Shown: piece after piece, positions 25,190 to 36,784 of the stretch
How positions within the stretch are numbered: the stretch's first letter is position 1
Layout of the letters: each line of letters opens with the position of its first letter
NCBI GenBank assembly: GCA_947179155.2
Contig: OX359266.1
Coordinates: forward strand, 44,635,039-44,699,038
Direction of reading: 5' to 3'
DNA length: 64,000 nt
From: Hedera helix
Lineage: Eukaryota; Streptophyta; Magnoliopsida; Apiales; Araliaceae
Notes under the pieces: generated by a model
What the model was told of the DNA's origin: nothing
The model's database searches: none
What the model saw: only the letters and a program-made list of their open reading frames with translations
Translations under genes and position numbers: made by a program

Positions 25190-25480
25190 TAATTTGTGGG
25201 AATAACCTTACAGTGCAGAGTACCGCCTGTTGGTGAATAACCTTTCGTATGCATTCCTTATTAATCTCTGAGAATAACCTTACTGCGCGGATTATCGCAT
25301 GTTTGGTGAATAACTCTTCGTATTCAATTTTTATTAAATTGTGGGAATAACCTTACGGCGCGGATTACCGCATGTTGGTGAATAACCTTTCGTATTCATT
25401 CCTTATTAATCTCTGAGAATAACCTGACTACGCGGATTACCGCATGTTTGGTGAATTACTCTTTGTATTCATTTCTTATT
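25190..25480 (+). repeat. short tandem repeats, period about 70-75 bp in a 144-bp higher order
   Basis: Four copies of GGGAATAACCTTAC or GAGAATAACCTTAC (near 25199, 25268, 25343 and 25415), each followed by GCGGATTACCGCATGTT and TGGTGAATAAC. First and third copies, and second and fourth, are closest, so a two-copy unit was itself duplicated. Confidence 0.8.
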
Positions 25481-27202
25481 TGTCTCTTGTGGAAATAATT
25501 TGTTTACACGAATTATCACATGACACTTTTATTGCATATTCGTTTGTAATATCATTTTCTTTCATATTCGTAAGTGATATTATTTTCCTTTATACTCATA
25601 AGGGATACCATCTTTTTCATCTTCCATTATTCAAACTTACTATGGTAAGGGATATTAATTTCCTTCACCTTTTGTTAATCAAACCTGCTACGGTAATGAA
25701 TATTATTTTCTTTCATACACCTAAATCGAAACTTATTATGAAACTATCGCTTCTATAATTCCTAAAAATATTATATATTCCAAAATAGTTGCACTTCATC
25801 ATTTCAATTGAACCATCCTATTTATGTGAACCTTTCTATTGAACTGTAACCGTTATTCTGAACTGTGGATCGTGAATATCATTTTTGAATTTCACTTCAC
25901 ATCATATTGACAATTTGGACATTATTTGAATCTGCACAAAGTAAACTTCTGATACTTATTGTTTTTCCTGTTTCTTCTGTTCATCATTTATATCATTCTA
26001 ATCATCCAAAATCATGTTGTTGTGAATATTTGTGGCTGGGGGCACAGATGCGATATAATTGTTGAACAGATGATAGGTTAAAGGCGATATAATAGGTTAA
26101 AGGCGATACATCTGTTCGGTGTCTTTTATGGCACGTGGTGAATGTTCTCTTTGGCCCGTAGTGCAAAGATGAACTGTTGTTTGGTATGATTATGACAAAA
26201 GGTTGAATCTGGTATAATCATGACCGTTGGTGTTATATTGAATGTCTTTGGCCCGTAGTGCAAAGATGAAAGGTTAATCTGCATGATTATGATCAGGAAC
26301 TGTGAAATTGTATTATCTTGACTAATGCTATTTCAGATGATAAAAGTTGATGATGTTTTTCCTAAAAACAGAACAGAATGGACATTATAGTCTGCATTAT
26401 TCTTCTAATAGATTGCTCATTCCGCTGCTATTATTGATCTGAACATTGTTCAAGAATTTAACTGTAGTTTTTGATATAAACCTTGTAGTCTAATGTATTC
26501 TATCAAGAACTCAACTGTTGAAGACTAATGATAATTTATTCGTCATTATCTTAGTCATGATATTCTTTACTGGGCTATTTGAGATCACCCTTTCTTTTGT
26601 TCCATTGTTTTCAACAGGAGATGGGAACGTAGCTGGGTCTAGCCGGGGAATAGAGTGAGAGTTCGAAGGATAGTTGTCGTAGTCTTCACGCGTTGTAAAA
26701 TAGTATGGTAATAATAGTGAAGACTTAGTTGTGTATTATTATACACTGTATTGTTGAACGTTGTTATACTTTATAATAATTTTGTTATAGTCTTTTGACA
26801 ACTCAAGTTTGGACTGTGTGGGCCCAGATTTAGGGGTATCACACATATCATCCCAAAGAAATTATGATAAGAAAAAGGATAAATATATACATACATACAA
26901 CTTACTTACAATTTATCTAATATATTTATTTTTGATAGAAATAAAATAAAGTCATACTCTTTCGTCTTTTTTACGGGTAAAGTTAATAGGTAAATTTAAA
27001 ATTTTTCTTACCAATAAGTGTCTCAAGAATTTAAGTATTAAAAAGTGTTTTTATAGGGATCTGTAAAATACTTTTGATTTAACTAATTTTAGAAAACGTT
27101 ATCGTGGGCGCCATTTGTGAAAGCATATTAAATGTATTCAAATTTTATACAAAAATAATAATCGGCATGTGTCCTTAAGTAAATACGAAAAGTAGCTTAA
27201 TA

Positions 27203-27460
27203 TTTCTTTTGTTCTAAATTATAAAATTATTAATAATTTTAAAAAATTAATTTTAGATATTTTTAAATTTAAAATTAACAAGAATTTATTTAATTTAAAT
27301 TAATACAATTGTGAATATAATAAACTATCTAAAAAGTACTACTAGTTGTAACATTTATTGTTTTAAGATTTAAATAAATTATGTAAATTTTAAATTTAAA
27401 AATATCTCAAATTGATTTTTAAAAAATCAATATTGTTATTATAATTTAGAATGAAGATAG
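27203..27460. mobile_element. Stowaway-like MITE (copy of 1747-2003)
   Basis: Same sequence and position as the element in copy 1, with a few substitutions. Confidence 0.5.
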
Positions 27461-28195
27461 TACTAAATTTTTCAGAAAATGGCTTTCATTTTTTTAAAAA
27501 AATATCATAATACCCCCTCCATTCCACAAAAAAAGTTAAATCCTAATCAATTTACAAAAATCTAAAATTCAAAATTGATATGAATTTATTTGATTTTGGT
27601 TAATGCAATTAGTTACTTTTGTAAACTACTTGAATATATTACTTAGTACAAAATGAGTATTGTTATGGTGACAAAATAACCATACAAAAAATGACTTACA
27701 AAATAATGAGAACTACTATTGTAAACTACTTAATTATTTTTAGTATTTTATGGTACAAAAGTTATTTTAATATTAAAATTAACCATTTTTAATACTATTG
27801 TTAAATAAATTAATTATATTTTAATTTATTAAAACACAAAATATTAAAAAATAAATAAATTATTAATAATAAATATTTTTATATATTTATGACATTACAT
27901 GTTAGAATAACACTCGTTGAATGGATGGAAACTTTACCGGTGTTACTTTAAAAAGATTGAGTGAATAATCTTTATTGATTCGTTTGTTACTACTGACGAG
28001 CCTTGAATAAATACAATTGTAGATCTAAATTCCAAATAGTAGACCGTAATTAGAGGGTCTGTGGGCTCGATCAACATATTTATAAGATGATAAAAAGACT
28101 AGATTCCTTCTTCCTTTATTATTTCACTGGTTAGCAAGCAGAATCTCTTTTACTTGACCAGTACCAGCTTTGATAGCAAAAGCTTATTATTATAA

Positions 28196-28368
28196 GAGTG
28201 GTTTTATATTTATCCTTATTTTTGACTTACAAGTTTTATCCATGAATAAGATAAAGAAATATGGTCCCACTTTATTTGCAAAATACAAATAAAGTGGGAC
28301 CATACTCTTTCGTCTTTTTTGCGGGTAAGTCTAGCGGGTATTTTTTATGGGTAAATCTAGAATTATTC
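28196..28368. mobile_element. Mutator-type MITE with a perfect internal hairpin
   Basis: 173 bp, absent from copy 1 at the matching (TTA)n position near 2708. TTATTATAA flanks both sides (28187-28195 and 28369-28377), though in a TTA-rich target. The ends match at 14 of 20 positions as inverted repeats. In the middle GGTCCCACTTTATTTG and its exact complement CAAATAAAGTGGGACC are separated by 7 nt. The right half (ACTCTTTCGTCTTTTTT) resembles sequence at 1490 and 26955. Confidence 0.65.
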
Positions 28369-28646
28369 TTATTATAATTATTAGGATTATTTTCACTTGT
28401 CGGCAAGGCACCATATGTCGCACTTTGAACCAACTTGAAGAAATCATCCTAGCTACCCTCGTCAATAATGAATGATCTTGAAGCCATTCAATTCCTTCCT
28501 TCTATTCACAGGAATAATTAATTCAAAAAACTTAGATATTAATTGGTCTGAAAATTATAATTAAATCTCCTCTGATCTGATTCATGCCTACACATATCCA
28601 TTTATTCATAAAATATATGTATTTTTTTCTTTCTTTTCTTTTGAAG

Positions 28647-28680
<34 letters not shown>

Positions 28681-28683
<3 letters not shown>

Positions 28684-28869
28684 TCCCCTTCTCCAACGAA
28701 CCTTAAAAAACGAATCAAAGACGAACCGTCGTCTTTGGTATCTATAGCGACGGTTCGACCCGTCGCCATAGCCATGCACTCTATGACGACGGGTCAAACC
28801 GTCGCCATAGATACCAAAGACGACGGTTCGTCTTTAGTTCGTTTTTTAAAGTTCGCTTTTGAAAATTTT

Positions 28870-28871
<2 letters not shown>
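28681..28871. mobile_element. foldback MITE inside a (TA)n tract
   Basis: About 190 bp inserted in the (TA)n tract that is uninterrupted near 3003-3022 in copy 1. The two halves are almost exact complements: GACGAACCGTCGTCTTTGG on the left pairs with CCAAAGACGACGGTTCGTC on the right, and pairing continues inward through TATCTAT and GCGACGGTT. It is GC-richer than its surroundings. The target duplication cannot be read because the flanks are all TA. Confidence 0.75.
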
Positions 28872-28912
<41 letters not shown>

Positions 28913-29661
28913 CAGACATAACTTATATGGAGGAACTTGTTACATGTACTAACTTCAGGGGGATTTTCCTTTGTGTTGTGTAGCCTCCTAGCTATGAGAT
29001 CAATGCCAAAAAGTTGCTTCATTCGCAATTGTTTCTCATTTCTGTTTGGTAAATATTCTCTCCATCTATCCTCAAAAGCATGCCTTCCAACGCAATAAAT
29101 TTCATCCACTAAAAAAAGTTAGATAAATTTGTACATAATGTGTTATAAAGTCTAATTTACCCTTAAAAGTAGATCAACTAATTTTAAAAAGACAAACATT
29201 CATGTGGAGTCCAATTATAATGGCGTAATTGTAATCTAATTTGATATTTAATTTTTTTTCTTATTATAATTACGTCACATCGAAAACCATGCATTAGATT
29301 AAGAGTATGTGATTAATTTAGAAATTACCCTAAAAAATACATTAAATGATGCTTGATTTGGATAAATAACGAATGAGCTATGATCAAAACTGTCCAAATT
29401 GGCAAAATGAGATTGTATATAAATTGCTAATTTTACCCCACTACTAATTAAAATTTGACAATGCTCAACGCTAAAGATTTAAAGTAGCCCCTCTTAAGAT
29501 TTTTCATTCAAGCTAAGTCACACAAATAGAGACTTAATTATGAATTTTAAAACACAGCCAACACTTCTCAGACATACAGAGCAAGCATAATAATATAACA
29601 GGTTTTTACAATATATATGACCCCGATAAACAATTAAATTAGTAAAATAATTCCACAATTA

Positions 29662-30935
29662 TCAAGGATAAACCACAATGATAGATCTCAACCCGAGTAC
29701 ATTAGTTATCTTGTAGTCACTAAAACCAGCAGCCTTAAACAACTCCTCCCAATCTTTCTCGGTTCGCTCTTTTCCCCCTGGATTAACCATCATCAGCATA
29801 TCGAAGAATAATTGTGTTTCAATTGATCTGTAGTAGTCTCCTTCCTTCTGGACATCCACTACCGTCTCTATGATAATGACCTTTCCTCCCTTTTCCTTGC
29901 TTGGAATTGCCTCCTTGCATAGCCTAAGTACTTTTAGGCACTCTTCATCACTCCACGCATGTAATATCCACTGAAATTTTATTCAACTCACATTAATTAT
30001 TTATAATTAGTAATTGAACTAACATATAAATGAGAACGAGTCAATCCCTATTGGATTAGAAATTTAGACACATTACACATATTATATATGCGGTGACGGA
30101 TTCATAGTCAAAGGTGACGAACCAATATATGATACATGCGCTAGCTCATAGTCAACATTGACGGTAGAAGATCAGTCTCATACCTTCAACAAAATAGCAT
30201 CTCCATGAGAAATCGATTCAAATATGTTGCCCCCAACGTAGCTCAAGTTCCTACGCCCTTCCAAATTAGCAACCACATGTGGGAAATCAAAAACAGTGCA
30301 GCTCAAGTGGGGGAACGCATCGGCAATGGCCGCAGCCACAGTTCCTGTGCCACCACCAACATCTACAAGTGAATTGATCCCCTCGAACACTCCCTTACAC
30401 TCTTTAACTAACAAACTTGCGATCAACCGTGCATCACTAGCCATGCCATTATTGAAAAGTTGATTGAAGTTTGGGTCATCACTAGCATAATCCCATATCG
30501 TCTTCCCATGAGCCTTTGTAAATGGTGTTAAGTCGCCATTTTTGAACCATTCGCTCAAATAATTCCACGGCTTTACAAGGATGGGATCAACCATGGCTCA
30601 TCTTTTAGAAGGAGCCGAGAAGAAGTTGTTAGCAAATAAGCTTCTTCTTCTTCTAGATCATTTTTGGGTACTTTTAGCTTGAGAAAAAAGCCGGAATGAA
30701 CTAGGATGCGCATGAGGCGGTAGACAGATGAAGCTTTTGCCTTGTTGATCGGCAAGGCCTCCACTAACTCGGAGAGCGTCATTGGTTTGCCATGGTTGTG
30801 AATAACATCCGGTATCTCGAGTTGAATGGCGCAATTGAGTGACATAGAATTTATGAAGTTGAACAGGTGATTCCATATGTGAGCCTGAGCTTTAAGTAGC
30901 TCGCTAGTTTCCTCAACTTTACTCGTCAATTCCAT
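29662..30935 (-). pseudogene. OMT-D: duplicate of OMT-A inactivated by a 28-bp deletion
   Basis: Exon 1 runs 30935-30184 and exon 2 29970-29662, with the same 213-bp intron as OMT-A. Relative to OMT-A 28 bp are missing at 30594-30600, between two copies of ATGGCT, leaving one copy. The frame is lost after KDEP and ends a few codons later (WLIPSL, stop). Both flanking parts remain readable and differ from OMT-A by only a few residues (Met4Thr, Ser to Leu in the NGDSTPF motif, Ala to Ser near the exon end). Exon 2 is intact with the catalytic His. A start at the ATG of AMVDPILV would give only the C-terminal part, without the dimerisation domain. Confidence 0.9.
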
Positions 30936-31266
30936 GATCTCTGATTTTTCTTTCGAAATTAAATTCTTTAAGATCACAGAGATAAATAGGTACAAAACCT
31001 TAAGGTTAGTTACATACAGAGCTTTGACCGTTAATACCAATGTTAATGCATTAGTGGTTGGATGTCGGACTCACGGACCAACTTTATTAAATAGAAAGAG
31101 TTTGAGGGAGCGAGCGAGATCACCGGCGTAGTACTATTTTGACTTTTGACCAACCAAGAATTCTGATTAATAATTCAAACATTTACTAACTAGACCATTT
31201 TACCCTCACGCAGTGCGTCACCGGGGAGAAAAAAGGAGACGATGCACTACGTTGGAAGTTAATTTA

Positions 31267-31632
31267 TATTGGAACGTGTGGCTCATAACTAAAAAATTTA
31301 GAAAATGTCAGTGCCTCGCTCCGCTTCGTTCAGCACTGACCTATCACAGATTTAGTAGTTCAGGTTGGGTCAAAGGCCCAAAGGTTTGGAGGTGCGGGGG
31401 GTGTAGTCTCATGCGGTATGGTACGTGGTTATAAAGGCATTATGAGTAGTCAGACTATAATGCATATTAGGTTGAAATAGAAGTACTAGATATAAATACT
31501 CTCAATTGTAAAACTCGGGTATAAGGAACATCATCAATAAAACAGCCATCCCGATTCGTGGGGAACCACGTATATACTTATGTTGATTCTTTACTGATTA
31601 TTGGTGTACGTGTGTATGATCAGATTCTAACA
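31267..31632 (+). mobile_element. solo LTR, duplicate of 5371-5714
   Basis: Flanked by ATTTA (31262-31266 and 31633-31637). It is 366 bp and retains about 22 bp (around CCTCGCTCCGCTTCGTTCAG) missing from the first copy. The left end reads TATTGGAAC and the right end CTAACA. Confidence 0.7.
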
Positions 31633-31721
31633 ATTTACGTGTCTATTCTCCTCCAACTTCGCTCATGCGCATTCCTTCGACTTCACGAAGCGGGTAAATT
31701 AAGGGAGGAAGGGAGAGAGAG

Positions 31722-32932
31722 ATAATATTACCGGTTGTGAAATCTATTGCCAATCGCCTAAAGAAGAGGAGGCTTGCTTGCATCCTAAATTCCGCAACTT
31801 CATAATCAATATTGCTCAGGTCTCGTTCCTTTTTTCTTTTCATATTTAAATAAGTGTTGTATTTGTACATTTCACTTTTTCTGTTTTGTGCCGTATCAAT
31901 TCTCTAATTTCGAAGTTAATGCAATCATGGCTTTTGTTATTGCAATAAATTCTCTAATTAGTCTTCTGGTTTATCTATCCAACCCCAGTATTTCAAAAGC
32001 TTTAGTTGTGGAGCTCGAGTAATTTGCATGATTACTTGAAAACCAATCAAATTGTTCATTATGCCAGAACACTTGAGTTGCAGCGCAAAATGAATGAATG
32101 TTAGTATCCCTCCTCTCTTTTTTATGGAATCAGGGTATAATCAATTTATAAGGTCTTTATAGATTTTATTAGATTATCAATTGGAATATAATTAACACTC
32201 TAGTAGGACTTCTTTTACCACCAGCAATGCGTCTTTGCTAGTTTTGAGACATAAACGTTAAGCACAGGTATATTCTTAGCCTCGGGTTTTCTTTGTCCTG
32301 TCTTCAAGATGCTTTTAGCATTTCGGTTCGGGTCATTTGTGCCGAATTTGTATTTTTCTTTCTGGTGGTTGTGTAATTGTAAATAGTATATGCATTGAAT
32401 TAGGTATCTTTGTACTTCATCCTGCTTCCATACACAAGTTATCCTGCTTCCATACACAAGTTATAAATAAGCACATGAATGCATCTTTTATTGTAGGCTG
32501 ACATTCTCTTAAATGTTGCTGCCTAAAAGAACTGGCCTTTCTCTCATCTTCATCAGTTTTTAATCCTTACTATAACTTGGCTAAGAAAAATGAAGTATTT
32601 CACTTGAGCTCTGTAACTTCAAAGAAGTTATGTTGTCAAGTACTCTATCTTGTCCAATTCCTCACAGTACTTTAGATCCATTTTAAGTAATTAGTTTCCC
32701 AAAAGAAAGCAATATTCATCAAAAAAAAATTGATGGTAACTTTGTCTTTTGTCTTTATACAGATTATTTCTGATTGGTCATGTAGTTAAATTTTCTAATT
32801 CCTTATAGGCAAATCATTGCTTCTCAATAACCATGCAAAGACGCATTTATGGGCGTGCAACTGATGTTGCAATTCGCCCACTGAATGAGGAAAAAGCTGT
32901 TGCAGATCTTCTTGGGGAACTCTGTGTTTTCG
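31722..32932 (+). pseudogene. OPA3-like pseudogene fragment 2
   Basis: Copy of fragment 1 with the same exon 1 block deletion (31722-31819, 98 nt) and the same exon 2 losses (32809-32932). In addition its start codon is ATA where the functional gene has ATG. Exons 3 and 4 are absent. The shared lesions show that the fragment was already dead before the segmental duplication. Confidence 0.88.
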
Positions 32933-33429
32933 GTAGTAATTTCTTCTTGATTGTCTACCAAAAAATGTTATTAAAGGTTGATTTCTTTTCATGCATAAGC
33001 CCATTTTTATCTACACATTGGCCTATGCTTGTGTCTAATTTGTGTCATCCATCTGCGTGCACTTAAACAGTCAGTCGAATCTAGATGCTTAGCTGGTTAC
33101 GATAACCACAACATTCTGATACGTCTGTTTTGTGATTTTTGCACAATCTTTATATTCACTCACATGTATTAGTTCCATCTGGAAAATAAAGTCTTACTTT
33201 TTGTGTTGATTTTATACCAAACAAGTTTGATAACCCGTGTAAGACAGGGCTAGTGTGAAATATTTAAATTTATTTTACAAGTATTATTTATTTATTTTAT
33301 GTAAATATTGATCATTATGTGTTGTTATTATTTTTATATGGTACAATTTAGTGTTTTATTATAAATTAAATTATTTATTTTCTTAGATGTTCCAATTTTA
33401 TTAAAATATTAAAAAAAATATTACAAATA

Positions 33430-33481
<52 letters not shown>

Positions 33482-33488
33482 GAGAGAG
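33430..33488. repeat. compound microsatellite (CT)n(TA)n(GA)n
   Basis: Counterpart of 7524-7589 with a different number of CT, TA and GA units. Confidence 0.88.
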
Positions 33489-33495
33489 ACTGAAG

Positions 33496-33630
33496 AATAT
33501 TTGTACAACAGATGATACGTTTGCCAACCCCTTGGCTAAAAGAATTCGCCCTTGTGTCTTGAGAGACATGCTGCTAACATGGGCTTATATGCGTCGTGGA
33601 ATGAATTTATTTAAGCTTTGTTATGAGTAA
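33496..33630 (+). pseudogene. Copia-type polyprotein C-terminal fragment, copy 2
   Basis: Encodes the same TTDDTFANPLAKRIRP tail as 7595-7729 with a few substitutions, ending at TAA. Confidence 0.5.
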
Positions 33631-33727
33631 TGATTCATATAATTATATTTGTAAAAATGGTGGAATCCACCACTTTTACATTGTGAGTCTCACCATTTTT
33701 ACAAATGTCATTACATGGATTATTACT
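33626..33727. mobile_element. short MITE with long inverted repeats, copy 2
   Basis: Counterpart of 7725-7826. Here GTAAAAATGGTGGAATCC pairs more exactly with the right arm than in copy 1. Confidence 0.55.
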
Positions 33728-33729
33728 AT

Positions 33730-35147
33730 GAATTATTACTTATAGCATCTTCTTATATATTTAGTGGGAGGTATTGATTTTGCTCTATTATTTATTAAAT
33801 TTTATTTTTATCTGTAGTGATTAATTTTAATATCATGTTGGATTACAGTGACTACGTCTTTTGCATGCAATTTAAATGATTAAGTCACAATTTTTGTTAT
33901 AACTGTTGTATATAATGCATTCGTGTACGTGTTTTATATGGTTGACTGGTCATTGTTTAAAGTATCAAGGTATGTGTTAACCTTAATTAAAATTAGGGCA
34001 TTCAGTTTAGTCCTATGGTAAGTCGTGTGTAACACATGAAGTATATCAAGTGATAATAAAGTTCACACATATATGTTTATAGGAACTATAAGGTGATAAT
34101 TGACGAGATAATAACAAATGAAGATTCATTTTGGGTGTTATCTAATCGCCACACTACCATATTAAAATTATGTTTGTAGAGCTAAGAACTCTTATGACCA
34201 TGAAAGACTCGATGTCATTTAAAAGATACGGTTACTACCATGATTCGGAGTTTAAGATTTTTTGAGACGGAATTGACTTTTAGAATAGTCACTAGACCAA
34301 TATATTTTTAAAGAAAATGTGCACGAAAGTTTTTAAGAGTCTTGTTTAGTTTGTTATTATTTTTATAAGTATTATTAGTTTTCAATTAATAAATATCCCA
34401 AGAGGAAAAATGTAATATTATTTTCTATAATATTTTTTTTGGGGATGATATTAATTGTGTGTATTAAACCAAGTTAATTAATTGTTCCAAGTAAGTGTGA
34501 CATATAGACTCTAATTAAGTTTAATATAAATTGACTAGTGTGAGTTGTTTAAGTAATCTTTTTTAACTTGTGATGGGTAGACCTACTAGAATTACAAATC
34601 AAAATTATTATAAATAGACAAGAAAAGTTGGATTTAGTGGCAAAATTCCTAACAGCAAATTAAAATTTGTCATTGAATAGGGTAATTAGTGACGAATTTG
34701 TGGAAAATTATATTTTGTCACTAATAAGTTGGGGACTTTAATTTCTATTGAAAAAAAAATTGGTCAAAAATTTGTCAACAATAAATTGGCGCCAAACGGC
34801 CCCTTCGGCGGGAATTAATTATGGTGACAAAAATCTATATTGCCGTTTGGAAAAATATATAGCAAGTGATCACGTTTGGTCCTCTGACGGTGCCCAACTC
34901 TAATTTGTAGGATTGTAAATGTTAACCCAAAATTTTCTATCCGTACGTATTCGAATAACTTTTATATATATATATTAAGTCACTTTCAAATAACTTTTTT
35001 CATTCAGTATTCAGAAATCTATTTCATTTAACTCATTCAGATTACTTAAACATTCAAAACTATTTCATTCAGCTTTTATCAAATATCTCCTTAGAATATA
35101 AACGAGTATGAATTTCACACGCGCACACAAAATATTTACACACATAT
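33730..35147. other. intergenic, deletion join near 34975
   Basis: Follows copy 1 from about 7830 to 9072, then after a short (TA)n tract (34963-34975) continues with sequence like 17297 onward inside the OMT-C intron. About 8.2 kb of copy 1 sequence is missing between these points. No gene recognised. Confidence 0.75.
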
Positions 35148-35391
35148 TCTCCCTTCATCCTTCAAACAGTGACTTAAATTGATTATTTTGGTCAAATTAA
35201 TCAATTTCAGAATTATAAATTAAGCTTTTCTACTTGTAATTTCAAGCTCATGAAAGTTAGAAGAATAATAAATTCAATTTAATTTCTTGTGATTATAGTT
35301 CTTATATTTAAAAGAATATGGTATAAATTTTAATTGTTAAAATAGTCAATATGACTTAAAAAATCAAACTAAACAAATTTTTCGAAGACAG
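35148..35391. mobile_element. Stowaway-like MITE left in the OMT-E intron remnant
   Basis: Same element as 11105-11355 and 17467-17718, ends CTCCCTTCATCC and TCGAAGACAG, followed by TA. Confidence 0.65.
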
Positions 35392-35428
35392 TATATATAT
35401 TTCGGTAATTTTATATATATATAGTTAC

Positions 35429-36217
35429 CTTTAAGAAAACAGCTTCTGCATGAGGAATTGCTTCAAACATGTCCCCTCCAACGTAGCTCAAGTTGCCACT
35501 TCCTTCGAAGTTTGCAACCACATGTGGTAGGTCAAAAACAATGCAGCTCAAGTGAGGGAACGCATCCGTAATAGCCCTAGCCACAGCTCCCGTGCCACCC
35601 CCAACATCTACAAGCGAATTGATCCCCTCGAACACACCCTTACACTCCTTAATCACCAAACTAGCGATCAACCGCGCATCACTGGCCATGGCATTGTTAA
35701 AAAGCTGATTGAAATTTGGATGAACACCTGCATAATCCCATACTGACCTCCCATGAGCCGTTTCAAAAGGCGTAGAATCATCATTTTTGAACCATTCGCT
35801 CGCAAAATGCCACGGCTTTATAAAGATGGGATCAACCATGGCTACGTAAAGTGGCCTTATGCTCAATGGTTCGTCTTTCAGGAGGAGCCGAGAAGAAGGT
35901 GTAAGCAAATAAGCTTCCTCCTCTTCTTCTTTTTCATCATTTTTGGGTATGTTTAGCTTGAGAAAAAAGCCGGAATGAACTAGGATGCGCATGAGGCGGT
36001 AGACACACGGCACTTTTGCCTTGTTGATCGGCAGGGCCTCCACTAACTCGGAGAGCGTCATTGGTCCGCCATGGTTGTGGATAACATCGGGTATATCGAG
36101 CTGAATGGCGCAATTGAGTGACATCGAATTTACGAAGTTGAACATGTGATTCCATATGTGAGCTTGAGCATTAAGTAGCTCACCAGCTTTCTGATCATCA
36201 TTACTCATCGTTGCCAT
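35429..36217 (-). pseudogene. OMT-E: O-methyltransferase exon 1 without exon 2
   Basis: 789 bp (263 codons) closely matching OMT-C exon 1, with an intact start MATMSNDDQKAGELLN, SAM loop VDVGGGTG and a preserved GT splice donor next to 35429. Exon 2 has been lost in the deletion near 34975. Reading into the intron adds VTIYI before a stop. The protein would lack the catalytic His, the acidic triad residues and the C-terminal part of the acceptor pocket, so methyl transfer is not expected. The open exon suggests that loss was recent. No usable exon 2 lies between it and OMT-D. Confidence 0.88.
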
Positions 36218-36266
36218 CTGATTATTTTTCTGAATGATTCTTGAGTTGATAGTGATTGATAAATAG

Positions 36267-36604
36267 GGATCGACTATGGTAAAGTTGAAAATTTCACCAT
36301 AATAAATTATAATTTTTTTTTATTACGTTATCACTAATACACATTTAATAGGATTTAGTTATGGTGAAGTTGACACCAACTTCCTCGTAGTAAGTTCCTA
36401 ATGTTTTTAATTACAATGAGTTGGTAAGTTATCATACCTTTTTAATGACACATTTTTCTATACCCAATTTAATAAAAAATATTATGAACTTGCTAGAGTG
36501 AAGTTGGTGCCAACTTTACCTTAATCGGATCTTATTTAATGTAATAAAAAATCTTACAACTTATTACGATGAAGTTAATTTTTAACTTTACTATAACCAA
36601 ATTC
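36267..36604. mobile_element. Mutator-type MITE upstream of OMT-E
   Basis: Same insertion as 18594-18854, flanked by GATAAATAG (36258-36266 and 36605-36613). It is about 77 bp longer because of an extra internal block around GTGAAGTTGGTGCCAACTTT. The ends pair better here (ACTATGGTAAAGTTGAAAATT against TTATAGTAAAGTTAAAAATT). Confidence 0.78.
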
Positions 36605-36784
36605 GATAAATAGATATATACTTGAGGGTATTCTATGTTTTTGTAGTGACTAACTCTCGGGCGACCCGTTTTAGCGACGGTCCAAATTTATTTATTTATT
36701 ATTGAATTTTATAAAAATAATAATAATAATAATAATATGGACCAATCGCTGGTACCGGCAGCTAGGAACGTCCGCCTAGAAGTA

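Larger units (their letters stand above)
24434..26843 (+). mobile_element. LTR-retrotransposon remnant, probably a truncated solo LTR (Gypsy-like)
   Basis: About 2.4 kb without coding frames. It has a TATA box CTATAAATAGAGG near 24861 followed by a CT-rich leader, two blocks of short tandem repeats, and a right end GGGGTATCACA, which fits plant Gypsy LTR termini. The left end is missing: the preceding tandem unit ends in TTTTATACC, so a join at shared ATACC is possible. The right end abuts the first base of the second segmental duplication copy (26844). Confidence 0.5.
27470..29661. other. intergenic, downstream of OMT-D
   Basis: Same content as 2013-3772 in copy 1 apart from two insertions: a Mutator-type MITE and a long foldback element in a (TA)n tract. 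No gene recognised. Confidence 0.5.
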
